64,000 nt of DNA from Paenibacillus_G elgii_A (GTDB taxonomy: Bacteria; Bacillota; Bacilli; Paenibacillales; NBRC-103111), in contig JBHJMN010000001.1 in NCBI GenBank assembly GCA_042219835.1, positions 248,001-312,000 of the forward strand, in the 5' to 3' direction. The translations under genes were made by a program, and so were the position numbers. Of the stretch, positions 7,261 to 15,161 are shown one piece after another; the stretch's first letter is position 1, and every line of letters starts with the position of its first letter. The notes under the pieces were generated by a model, which was not told the DNA's origin, did not search any database, and saw nothing but the letters and a program-made list of their open reading frames with translations.

Positions 7261-8055
7261 TTAACCGAGCACGACACGGTCGTCCGCAAGCTTGACGCCA
7301 CGAATTCGTTCGAACTGCTGCAGCAGCCCTTCGATGGTCAGCCCCCGCTTCTCTTGCTCCGGCACATCCAAAATAATACGTCCTTTATCCATCATGATCA
7401 GCCGGTTGCCGAGCCGGATTGCTTGATCCATATTGTGCGTCACCATGAGCGTCGTCAGCTTCAGCTCGGCGACGATCTGCTCGGTCAGCGATGTAATCAG
7501 CTCCGCCCGCGAAGGATCGAGCGCCGCGGTATGCTCGTCGAGCAGCAAAATGCGCGGCTCGGTGAAGGTCGCCATCAGCAGGCTGAGCGCCTGCCGTTCC
7601 CCTCCCGAGAGCAGGCCGACCTTGGCGTTCAGCCGGTTCTCCAGCCCGATACCGAGCCGGCTGAGCTGCTCGCGGAACATCGTCCGCTTGCGCCCCGTAA
7701 CGCCGATGGCAAGCCCCCTGCGCTCGCTGCGTTTGTAGGCCATGGCCAAATTTTCTTCGATTGTCATCGTCGGCGCAGTGCCGGCCATCGGATCTTGGAA
7801 CACCCGGCCGATCCATGCGCTGCGGCGGTACTCGGGCATCGATTCGACCTCGTTTCCGCCAATGGCGACCTTCCCAAGATCCGGCGTCATCACGCCCGAG
7901 ATGATATTCATCAGTGTGGACTTGCCGGCGCCGTTGCTGCCGATCACCGTTACAAAATCGCCCTCCTTCAATTGGAGGTTAATATGCGACAAGGCTAGCT
8001 TTTCGTCCGGCGTTCCCGGGTTAAACAGCTTGGAAACATGTTCGACGCGTAACAT
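7261..8055 (-). CDS. ABC importer ATPase (TrpZ/YcjV-like, LivF-type fold)
   Basis: A 264-residue ABC ATPase with Walker A GSNGAGKST, signature LLSGGERQALSL, Walker B ILLLDEHTAALDP and the switch His in VTHNMDQAI. Its ATG shares a base with the TAA of the permease gene (TAATG), so the two are translationally coupled. With the permease and binding protein it forms a three-gene importer of the type annotated as an uncharacterised ABC system or as TrpXYZ (tryptophan uptake in streptococci). The substrate cannot be read from the sequence. No T-box or other amino-acid leader is seen upstream of the operon. Confidence 0.85.
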   Translation of the reverse strand: MLRVEHVSKLFNPGTPDEKLALSHINLQLKEGDFVTVIGSNGAGKSTLMNIISGVMTPDLGKVAIGGNEVESMPEYRRSAWIGRVFQDPMAGTAPTMTIEENLAMAYKRSERRGLAIGVTGRKRTMFREQLSRLGIGLENRLNAKVGLLSGGERQALSLLMATFTEPRILLLDEHTAALDPSRAELITSLTEQIVAELKLTTLMVTHNMDQAIRLGNRLIMMDKGRIILDVPEQEKRGLTIEGLLQQFERIRGVKLADDRVVLG

Positions 8056-8972
8056 TATCGGCCACCTCCTGCCGAAACGTTCCGTGCGCGAGAATGTTCG
8101 AGATCGGCCGCCCGTTGACGAATGACCGACTTTTGACGCAGCTTGCTCCGCACCATCGGGAGCGTCAAGGCGATAATAACAATGAGCGCGGTCATCAGCT
8201 TCATGTCCGTCGATTCCAGCCCGACGCGAAGCGCCAGCGCCACGATCAGCCGGTAGACGATAGCGCCCAGCAAGACGGCCAACGTCGCGCGGATGACCGT
8301 CTTCGCGCCAAACAGCGCTTCCCCGATAATGACCGAGGCAAGCCCGATCACGATCATGCCGATCCCCATGGAAACATCCGCGAAGGCCGAATGCTGCGCG
8401 ATCAAAGCGCCGGAGAGCGCCACAAGCCCGTTCGACAAGCTGACGCCGACGATGACCGTATTGTCCGTGTTCACGCCGAAGCTGCGGATCATCCGGGGGT
8501 TATCTCCGGTTGCTCTAAGCGCAAGGCCCAGGTCCGTGTGCAGGAACCAGTCCAACGTGAATTTAATTGCCAGCACGACAACCGGCATCACCCAAAGCAG
8601 CGGCAAGCCAGTAAGCAGCGTATCTTCTCCAAGCAGCGAAACGTTTGCTTTCTTGTCCATAATTCGAAGATTGATCGAATACAGCGCAATCATCATCAAA
8701 ATCCCGGACAGCAGCGCATTCACTTTGCCTTTGGTATGCAGCAGTCCGGTACACGCTCCGGCCACGAGACCGCCTCCGAAGGCCGCCAGCGTGGCAAGTA
8801 ACGGGGATACGCCGGAAGAGATCATGACCGCGGCAATCGCGCCGCCGGTCGTAAAGCTGCCGTCCACCGTCAAATCGGGAAAATCCAGAATGCGAAACGT
8901 CAAATAAACGCCGAGCGCCATAACGGCATACAGCATGCCGAGTTCCAGAGAACCTGTAAATGCCTCATACAT
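8055..8972 (-). CDS. ABC importer permease (BPD_transp_2 family)
   Basis: A 305-residue integral membrane protein with about eight hydrophobic segments, beginning FTGSLELGMLYAVMALGVYL and containing ILDFPDLTVDGSFTTGGAIA, the pattern of LivH-type permeases and of the TrpY family in particular. The basic C-terminus after VRSKLRQKS is cytoplasmic. It is in the middle of the operon. An attenuator hairpin lies between it and the binding-protein gene, and its stop overlaps the start of the ATPase gene. It forms the channel through which the bound ligand enters. Confidence 0.85.
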   Translation of the reverse strand: MYEAFTGSLELGMLYAVMALGVYLTFRILDFPDLTVDGSFTTGGAIAAVMISSGVSPLLATLAAFGGGLVAGACTGLLHTKGKVNALLSGILMMIALYSINLRIMDKKANVSLLGEDTLLTGLPLLWVMPVVVLAIKFTLDWFLHTDLGLALRATGDNPRMIRSFGVNTDNTVIVGVSLSNGLVALSGALIAQHSAFADVSMGIGMIVIGLASVIIGEALFGAKTVIRATLAVLLGAIVYRLIVALALRVGLESTDMKLMTALIVIIALTLPMVRSKLRQKSVIRQRAADLEHSRARNVSAGGGR

Positions 8973-9001
8973 ATGTCCATCCTCCTGCGAAGAAATGCAA
9001 A

Positions 9002-9031
9002 AGTGACCTTTGATCCGTTCGGAAGGTCACT
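9002..9031 (-). terminator. intra-operon attenuator hairpin
   Basis: AGTGACCTT and AAGGTCACT pair perfectly over 9 bases with a 12-base loop. On the minus strand it follows the binding-protein stop and is followed by a weak TTTTGCATTT. It should let only part of the transcripts reach the permease and ATPase genes, keeping the binding protein in excess. Confidence 0.65.
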
Positions 9032-9050
9032 CTGCCTGGGTCTTACGAAA

Positions 9051-10103
9051 TTATTTTGCCGAACCGCTGAGCAGGTTTTTCTTATCCTGTACTTTATTTT
9101 TCATAGAATCGGTTACTTCTACGCCCTGCTGTTTGGCGGCATCGAGGTTGATGATCAGGTCAAGCTTGTCTGGATAGCTGACTTTCATGTCGCCCGGCTT
9201 GGCGCCGTTCTTGAGAATCTCGACGGCCATTTTCCCTGCTTGGTAGCCGTGATCGTAGTATTTGAAGCCGTAGGTGGCGAGAGCTCCTTTTTCTACCGAA
9301 TCGCGGTCGCTGGAGAAAAACGGAATTTTCTTGTCGTTCGCCAGCTTGATAATCGAATCGACGGCGCTTACGACCGTGTTGTCCAGCGTGATGTAGATCG
9401 CATCGACGCGTCCTACAAGCGATTCGGCAGCCTGCTTCACCTCGGAGCTGTTCGCAACCGACGCTTTGACGACTTGAATGTTATGCTTCGCAAACGCCGC
9501 TTCCGCCGTCTTCACCATGAACGCGACATTCGCTTCGCCTTCGTTCGCCACGATCCCGACCTTCTTGATCTTCGGGAAATCGGAAGCGACTAAGTCGATC
9601 AGCTTCGGAATGGCGTCCGGATGCGTATCGGCGGCGCCGGTCACGTTGCCGCCCGGCTTGTCCAGGCTTTTAACGAGCTTGGCGGACACCGGATCGCTTA
9701 CGCCCCCGAACAGCACCGGCGTGTCTTTCACGTTCTGCACAACGGCTTGGGCCGACGGCGTGGCAATGGCGAATACCAGATCTTTTTTGTCGGCGGCGAA
9801 CTTCTGCCCGATGGTCAGGTTGGTCGTAGAGTCGCCTTGCGCATTCTGGTAGTCGACCTGCATCGTTTCTTTGTCGATGAAGCCGTTGTCCTTAAGCGCG
9901 GCCAGGAAGCCTTCGCGCGTCGCGTTAAGCGACGGATGTTCGACAATTTGGGAGATGCCGATTTTGACAACTTTCTTGTCCTGAGGCTTGGAAGCGTCTC
10001 CACCTCCGGACGGATTGGCGGGCGCCGGCGCTTTGGTCCCGCAGCCTGCGATCATGAGCGGTACGGCGATCAGCAGGGATAACAGTTTAGCGGATGTTTT
10101 CAA
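9051..10103 (-). CDS. ABC importer substrate-binding lipoprotein (ABC_sub_bind family)
   Basis: A 350-residue lipoprotein with signal peptide and lipobox MIAGC, an Ala/Pro/Gly linker, then an ABC_sub_bind (PF04392, TrpX-like) domain opening with VVKIGISQIVEHPSLNATRE and containing VLFGGVSDPV and YITLDNTVVSA, typical of this family. The start codon is TTG, 10 bases after AGGAGG. It is the first gene of the importer operon and is followed by an attenuator. Proteins of this family have been linked to tryptophan and other aromatic ligands, but the ligand here is unassigned. Confidence 0.85.
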   Translation of the reverse strand: MKTSAKLLSLLIAVPLMIAGCGTKAPAPANPSGGGDASKPQDKKVVKIGISQIVEHPSLNATREGFLAALKDNGFIDKETMQVDYQNAQGDSTTNLTIGQKFAADKKDLVFAIATPSAQAVVQNVKDTPVLFGGVSDPVSAKLVKSLDKPGGNVTGAADTHPDAIPKLIDLVASDFPKIKKVGIVANEGEANVAFMVKTAEAAFAKHNIQVVKASVANSSEVKQAAESLVGRVDAIYITLDNTVVSAVDSIIKLANDKKIPFFSSDRDSVEKGALATYGFKYYDHGYQAGKMAVEILKNGAKPGDMKVSYPDKLDLIINLDAAKQQGVEVTDSMKNKVQDKKNLLSGSAK

Positions 10104-10154
10104 TGATTTCGGACCTCCTGGTTTAACGTGTACATGCTTTAAAGCGATAATGTT

Positions 10155-10183
10155 ATCATAGTATGAGGGTAGTCATCCGTCAA
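10155..10183 (-). promoter_or_regulatory. sigma-A promoter of the ABC importer operon
   Basis: Minus strand: TTGACG (10178-10183), 17-base spacer, TATGAT (10155-10160). A small palindrome GATAATGTTATC overlaps the -10 side and could be an operator. Confidence 0.65.
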
Positions 10184-10361
10184 TCTATAATTGAACGTCT
10201 GCTAAATTTAACAAATTCCGAATTAAAGCGGCTGCATCCGGATCGGAATGGCTATTGGGATCATTTACCACTCGCTCCGTATGGCAGGTTTTGATGCTTT
10301 GAACAGCGAAGTTTATTTCATTGTCGAAAATGATGTCAGCCCCGGAGGCGAATACCCGTGA
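10163..10361 (+). other. two overlapping short frames, possible frameshifted small gene
   Basis: ATG 10163 to TGA 10294 (43 residues, with NSELKRLHPDRNGYWDHLPL) and ATG 10281 to TGA 10361 (26 residues, with NSEVYFIVENDVSPGGEYP) overlap by 14 bases and together look like one coding sequence with a frameshift. The second stop overlaps the GTG of the following membrane protein gene. The first ATG lies inside the opposing promoter and has no ribosome binding site, so the 5' part may not be real. Confidence 0.25.
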
Positions 10362-10540
10362 AAATTGCAATCCTGGTTGCGCTGCTGCTGTTATATCCCC
10401 TTTTTTTGCGTTGGGTGCATATTACCGATCTGCGCGCCATTCCGCTTGTCGTCCCGTACATGCTCGGCGCGCTGTCGGTCATGATTCTGCTTACGGAGCT
10501 GGGCAAAGGAGCCGCTCGTCTGTTCCGCAGAAAAAAATAG
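10358..10540 (+). CDS. small two-helix membrane protein
   Basis: A 60-residue protein starting at GTG with GGAGG 9 bases upstream. It has a first hydrophobic helix (IAILVALLLLYPLFL), a short loop with WVHITDLRAIP, a second helix (LVVPYMLGALSVMILL) and a basic tail RLFRRKK that should lie in the cytoplasm. No family is recognised and the neighbours do not suggest a role. Its start overlaps the stop of the short frame before it. Confidence 0.5.
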   Translation: MKIAILVALLLLYPLFLRWVHITDLRAIPLVVPYMLGALSVMILLTELGKGAARLFRRKK

Positions 10541-10733
10541 CTTGTCTTCTTCATTCCGCAGCAGAGCGGATGGATCGATCGGAAATTGCAGGCACGAGTC
10601 GAAATAACTCCTTTTTTGTAAGCAAAGGGTTTATTTGGTAGTCACTTCTCCATCAAAACAGATTTTCCGCTCTGATTCAAGTTATTTTTTTGTGATTTTT
10701 TATAAACGCGGTTGAATACCCGCCCGGTCGCTG

Positions 10734-10784
10734 AAAAAAAGGCTCCCTCCAGCCGTGGCAGGCATGGCGGGGATGCCTTTTTTT
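10734..10784. terminator. bidirectional terminator
   Basis: AAAAAAAGGC at the left and GCCTTTTTTT at the right enclose a second stem, GGCAT/ATGCC. T-runs are present on both strands. It ends the exporter operon from the right and the small membrane protein transcript from the left. Confidence 0.7.
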
Positions 10785-10818
10785 GCTTACCCTCTGTCCA
10801 ACATAGAGGCGAATCTAT

Positions 10819-13206
10819 TTACGGTTGAAACTCCCGTACAAGCCGTTTGGCCGGTCCGTTCGGCGTATCGACCGTCTCATATACGCGGATCGTCACACCC
10901 GATTCGATCTGCTCCGTCTTGATGTTCGTGAACGAAATACGCTGTGTGCCGGAGATCAGCTTCTGCGTGCCGGTGAAGCCGGCGGATTGAGAGCCGAGTA
11001 CCCGGCCGAGTCCGTCAACAAGCTCGAACTCCATCTTCGAAAAGTTCTGGTCGACGATTACCGGCTCCCGCTGCTCGATCGTTAGCGACACGTTCAGATG
11101 ATACGAATAGCCGGCCGATTGGCTGTAAGTCGTCGCCAGATTATTCGCATCGATGTTGACGTCGAACGGATAGAAGCTGATCTTGCCGTACTCCTCTTCC
11201 CGCTGCGCGGCGACGCGGAACGTGCCAAGATTCAGCTTGGCCGGCGCGATCGTTTTCGGGTCCGTCACCCGGAAGGCGATATTGTCCCCTTTTTCGTCCG
11301 CCGGCACCATGAACGAATAAGCCACGACATAGTTCGTTCCGGGCATAATGGTGGAAGCCGCGGACGTTTGCCGGACGCCGGGGAACGCCAGCCCTTGCAA
11401 GTTCAGCAGCTCCGTGCCGATGTCCAGAAGCGTCAGGACCGAGCTGCCGCGGTTCGTGTACTTCACTTTGGCGATAGCCGTTTTGTACCCGTAATCGGTA
11501 TTTTCGTGCAAATGCAGCTCAACAAGCGACATATCCAGCTTGGAGTCGATCAGGCTGCTTGCCGCAAGGGGCAGCGGCGTACCGTACTCGTAGTTCTTGG
11601 CCGCCAAAGTCGGGTTGTACTGCTGCGCAATGCCTTGAAGGCCGACGACCATAACCGGCCGCCCGTCCGTCTTCAAGCCGGATGCCGTGTTGGACGGGGA
11701 GCTTATCGTACCGCTTCCGCTCGTCCCTGTCTTCGTCTGTCCGCCCGTGCCGCTTGCAGCGCTGGCGCCGCCCGTGCTTCCTCCGGCAGAGGACGAGCCC
11801 GAAGCAGAGCCGGTGGCGGACGAGCCCGACGTTGTGCCGGTTGCGCTTGTTCCCGTGCTGCCGGCACTTTTGGCGGCCTCGGTATTGGCCGTATTCGCGC
11901 CGGAGGACGTGCTCCCGCCGCTGGCGGAGGAAGCGCCCCTGCCGGACGCTGTCGTTCCCGAAGCGGCACTTGTCCCTGCAACAGCCGCGTCCTCCTTCAC
12001 GCGGACCACAAGCTCCGCTGCGTCCGGCTCGACGCCGGACGGGAGCAGTGCCGTGTAGCTGAACGTTATCGCGGCTTTCGGCGCCAAATAAGCGTCGCGC
12101 GTGGACCGGGCTTCCGAAGCCGCTATGGAGCCGTCTTGACCGAACTGGTAAGCTCCGGTCAGCGCAGGTACCGCGATCATCCGGCCGCTGTCATTGCGCA
12201 CCGTCACGGCGGATTGTACGAGCATGCCGTCTTCCTGACGGATGGCTGACGCTTTCTCGGCGACGAGCGTCAGTCCGCTGCCCGTTCCGTATCGGGCCAG
12301 CGGCTTCTCGCTGCCGAGCTTAACCGCCGGCGGAAGCGCGCCGAGCCGCAAGCTGCCAAGCACCTTATCCTCGCCCGCATCCGGCGTCACCAATTGCAAG
12401 GTCAACGGGCCGACGGAAGGTTCCGAAAGTTCGGCCTTCACCATCCGCTGAACCGTTTCGTTCGGCAGCAGTGAAGAACCGTCCGACCCTGAAAGTGCGC
12501 CGGCAAGCGTGCGTCCGTCGGACGTCAGCAGCCGGTATTGAAGGCCTGACGGAAGCGTTACGCCCGTTTTGCCGCTGCAGGTCACATACAGATTCACATA
12601 CAGATACGTCTTACCGTTCTCGACGACGTGAAAGCCGTCCCCTTGCACGAACGTAAGGAATGCATCCTCTTTCGCTGCAGAGTCTGCGTCTTTGAGCCGC
12701 ACGACGGTCTGCGAAGCTGCCGATACCCCTCCGGGAAGCGAACCCGCTACAGGCAGCGCGCCGATGTCGCGCGTCTGATCGGCCCCGCTGCCGTCCCAGG
12801 CGTACAGGTCCACCTTCAGCCCTTCGGCCTTGACGCCCGGCGCGAGCTGGGAATAAAAATCGAACGTCTGCTCCTTGCCCGGCTGGACGCGGGCGCTTTG
12901 CTTGCTGCCCAGGCGCGCCGGATAACGGTTCCCCGCTTCGTCCACCACCCGGACGCCGTAGCCGTTGAAATCGACCGCTCCGCCGCCTCCGTTATGAAGC
13001 TTCAGCGAAAACTGCATCAAAGGCGAATCGCCGCCCGCGGCAAGCGATGCGTTTTCCAGTGTAAAGTAAGTGTCGTTCGCCAAAAAAACACCCGGCTTTC
13101 CCGCATAAACGGCCGGCGCAGAAGCCGACAGGCACACAGCGCTTATCGCCAGCGCTCCGAGCCAAGCCGTACGGGACGGTTTCGTTAATAATTTTAAGCT
13201 TTTCAA
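10819..13206 (-). CDS. large secreted protein of the exporter operon, unknown function
   Basis: A 795-residue protein starting at TTG, 9 bases after AGGAGG. A Sec signal peptide (about 1-35, ending AVYA) is followed by several beta-rich blocks with repeated phrases such as FSLKLHNGGGGAVDFNGYG, IAVPALTGAYQFG and LNVSLTIEQREPVIVDQNF. A long Ser/Thr/Gly/Ala linker (about 400-510) splits it into two halves. Each half resembles immunoglobulin-like domains comparing conserved properties of exported polypeptides, but I do not recognise a named family. It is the last gene of an operon with an HlyD-type adaptor, ABC ATPase and MacB-type permease, 38 bases after the permease stop, so it is probably an extracellular partner or substrate of that exporter. 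Confidence 0.7.
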   Translation of the reverse strand: MKSLKLLTKPSRTAWLGALAISAVCLSASAPAVYAGKPGVFLANDTYFTLENASLAAGGDSPLMQFSLKLHNGGGGAVDFNGYGVRVVDEAGNRYPARLGSKQSARVQPGKEQTFDFYSQLAPGVKAEGLKVDLYAWDGSGADQTRDIGALPVAGSLPGGVSAASQTVVRLKDADSAAKEDAFLTFVQGDGFHVVENGKTYLYVNLYVTCSGKTGVTLPSGLQYRLLTSDGRTLAGALSGSDGSSLLPNETVQRMVKAELSEPSVGPLTLQLVTPDAGEDKVLGSLRLGALPPAVKLGSEKPLARYGTGSGLTLVAEKASAIRQEDGMLVQSAVTVRNDSGRMIAVPALTGAYQFGQDGSIAASEARSTRDAYLAPKAAITFSYTALLPSGVEPDAAELVVRVKEDAAVAGTSAASGTTASGRGASSASGGSTSSGANTANTEAAKSAGSTGTSATGTTSGSSATGSASGSSSAGGSTGGASAASGTGGQTKTGTSGSGTISSPSNTASGLKTDGRPVMVVGLQGIAQQYNPTLAAKNYEYGTPLPLAASSLIDSKLDMSLVELHLHENTDYGYKTAIAKVKYTNRGSSVLTLLDIGTELLNLQGLAFPGVRQTSAASTIMPGTNYVVAYSFMVPADEKGDNIAFRVTDPKTIAPAKLNLGTFRVAAQREEEYGKISFYPFDVNIDANNLATTYSQSAGYSYHLNVSLTIEQREPVIVDQNFSKMEFELVDGLGRVLGSQSAGFTGTQKLISGTQRISFTNIKTEQIESGVTIRVYETVDTPNGPAKRLVREFQP

Positions 13207-13244
13207 ATGCTGCTTCCTCCTTCGGTAAAAGCTGGATGATAAGA

Positions 13245-14423
13245 TTAATCGAAGCGGAGCGCGTCGATCGGACGAAGCTTGGATGCTTTGTTCGCCGGGT
13301 ACAAGCCGAATACGACGCCGACGAGTACGGAGAACAGGAACGCATACAAGCCGATATCCATCGACAGCTTGGTCGTCTGGTTCGGATTGATCATCGGCCA
13401 GACAAGTGCCAGACCGCTGCCGAGCAGCAGCCCGATGAGGCCGCCGATGCCGCTGATGACCGTCGCCTCGACGAGAAACTGCATCAGAATGTTCCGCCTC
13501 TTCGCCCCGATCGACTTGCGGATGCCGATTTCCCGCGTCCGCTCGCTGACCGTGACCAGCATAATGTTCATAATGCCGATGCCGCCGACCAGCAGCGAGA
13601 TGCAGGCCACGCTGATCAGCTGATTCGTCAGCGTGCTCGATGCGGCGACCCGCGCGTTCATCAGCTCGTCCTGATTGATGAGATTGAAGCCTTGGTCGCT
13701 TTTGAATTTATAGGTCAAATACTGCTTCATCGTATCCTGTGCTTTGTAGATGTCTTCCTTCGTCGGCGTATCGACATAGGTCGTCCGGATATTGCCGAGC
13801 TTGAAAGCGCGCTGCGCCGTCGTGAGCGGGACAAATACCGCGTTGTCCATCGATGTGCCGCCCGCTCCGGCGCCCTTGCTTTTCAGCTTGCCGACCACGG
13901 TGAAGACGACGCCGTCAATGTTGATCTGCTCGCCAGTCGGGTCTAGCGTGCCGAAATACGTTTTCGATACCTCGCTGCCAAGCACGGCAACCGGGTTGCG
14001 GAATTCGAGATCGGCATCGACGATAAAGCGTCCGGTCTCCAGCTGGCCTTTCATAATGCTGAGATAGCGGTCGTTCGTGCCGGTCACCGTATATTTCTCC
14101 TGCGTCCGATCGTACTTGATATTGGAGTTCGTTTTACTGATCGTCGGGGCGATCGAGGAAAACTCCGGCAGCTGCTCCAGCTGCATCAGATCGTTATAAT
14201 CAAGCTGCTGCGCCCGCCCCGTCCCCAGCACGTTGACAACGAGCATGTTCGTGCCCAGGTTCTCGTACTGCTTCTCGATCTGGTCGGACGTGCCCCGTCC
14301 GATCGCAACGAGCGTGACGACGGAGCTGACGCCGATAATCACGCCGAGCATGGTGAGCATAGTGCGCATCGGATTGGAAAGCACTGTTCGCAGCGCCATG
14401 GTGATCAGTTCCGTCGTTCTCAT
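13245..14423 (-). CDS. MacB/YknZ-type ABC permease
   Basis: A 392-residue permease with the MacB topology: one N-terminal membrane helix, a large extracytoplasmic MacB_PCD domain (about 45-270), and three C-terminal helices of the FtsX domain (about 275-380). Diagnostic motifs are RTMLTMLGVIIGVSSVV, GIGIMNIMLVTVSERTREIG and IRKSIGAKRRNIL. Its ATG overlaps the ATPase stop (ATGA), so translation is coupled. With the adaptor it forms a mechanotransmission-type transporter acting on substrates outside the membrane. In B. subtilis the related YknXYZ (with YknW) protects against SDP toxin. Confidence 0.85.
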   Translation of the reverse strand: MRTTELITMALRTVLSNPMRTMLTMLGVIIGVSSVVTLVAIGRGTSDQIEKQYENLGTNMLVVNVLGTGRAQQLDYNDLMQLEQLPEFSSIAPTISKTNSNIKYDRTQEKYTVTGTNDRYLSIMKGQLETGRFIVDADLEFRNPVAVLGSEVSKTYFGTLDPTGEQINIDGVVFTVVGKLKSKGAGAGGTSMDNAVFVPLTTAQRAFKLGNIRTTYVDTPTKEDIYKAQDTMKQYLTYKFKSDQGFNLINQDELMNARVAASSTLTNQLISVACISLLVGGIGIMNIMLVTVSERTREIGIRKSIGAKRRNILMQFLVEATVISGIGGLIGLLLGSGLALVWPMINPNQTTKLSMDIGLYAFLFSVLVGVVFGLYPANKASKLRPIDALRFD

Positions 14424-15139
14424 GCCGTCACACCCGCCGCTCCGGCCGGAATCTCCGCCGGTCGCTCGTCACGGACGATCAGGCCGTCCCGGATCGACAC
14501 CACGCGTTTGGCGTTCTCGGCGATATGCAAATCGTGCGTGATCAGAACTATGGTATTGCCCTGCTCGTTGAGCCGGATAATCAGCTCCAGCACTTCCTTG
14601 CCGGTCTTGGAATCCAGCGCTCCCGTCGGCTCGTCGGCCAGCATCAGCGACGGCGACACCGCCAGCGCGCGCGCAATCGCTACCCGCTGCTGCTGTCCCC
14701 CGGACAGCTCGCTCGGTTTATGGTGGCCGCGCTGGTCCATCCCCAGCAGCTCCAGCATCCGGAGCGCCGTTTCGCGGCGCTTCTTGGCCTGCACGCCCGA
14801 GTAAAGCAAGGGCAGTTCCACATTTTCCAGCGCTGTCAGTTTCGGAAGCAGATTGAACTGTTGAAAAATAAATCCAATTTTTTTATTCCGCAGCTCTGCG
14901 AGCTGGTTGTCCGTCATCTTCTCGGTAGCCACGCCGTCCAGCTTGTAGGAGCCGGAGGTCGGCACGTCCAGCAAGCCGATCGTGTTCATCAGGGTCGACT
15001 TCCCGGAGCCGCTCGGCCCGACGATGGCGACGAAGTCCCCCCGCTCCACCGTGAGCGACAGGTCGTTCAATATGCGCAGTTTTTCCGCGCCCCGTTCGTA
15101 TTCCTTCGTAATGTGCTTCAGCTCAATCATCGGTTCCAT
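14420..15139 (-). CDS. MacB/YknY-type ABC ATPase
   Basis: A 239-residue ATPase of the LolD/MacB class with Walker A GPSGSGKST, signature LSGGQQQRVAIARALA, Walker B LMLADEPTGALD and the switch His in ITHDLHIAE. I chose ATG 15139 because AAGGAGG stands 9 bases upstream. The longer frame to 15214 would overlap the adaptor gene. It starts 22 bases after the adaptor stop and overlaps the permease start. It powers the tripartite exporter. Confidence 0.9.
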   Translation of the reverse strand: MEPMIELKHITKEYERGAEKLRILNDLSLTVERGDFVAIVGPSGSGKSTLMNTIGLLDVPTSGSYKLDGVATEKMTDNQLAELRNKKIGFIFQQFNLLPKLTALENVELPLLYSGVQAKKRRETALRMLELLGMDQRGHHKPSELSGGQQQRVAIARALAVSPSLMLADEPTGALDSKTGKEVLELIIRLNEQGNTIVLITHDLHIAENAKRVVSIRDGLIVRDERPAEIPAGAAGVTA

Positions 15140-15161
15140 GCCAGGATTCCTCCTTTCGCCG

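Noticed and set aside
7246..8801. Two plus-strand frames of 235-250 residues opposite the ABC ATPase and permease
   Set aside because: They mirror genes with intact Walker motifs and coupled starts; their composition is typical of antisense frames.
11098..12249. 383-residue plus-strand frame opposite the secreted 795-residue gene
   Set aside because: Arg-rich shadow frame in GC-rich DNA, no ribosome binding site, no domain; the opposite strand has a signal peptide and operon context.
13236..13946. Plus-strand frame of 236 residues opposite the MacB-type permease
   Set aside because: Asp/Arg/Gln-rich shadow of a gene with clear FtsX/MacB motifs.
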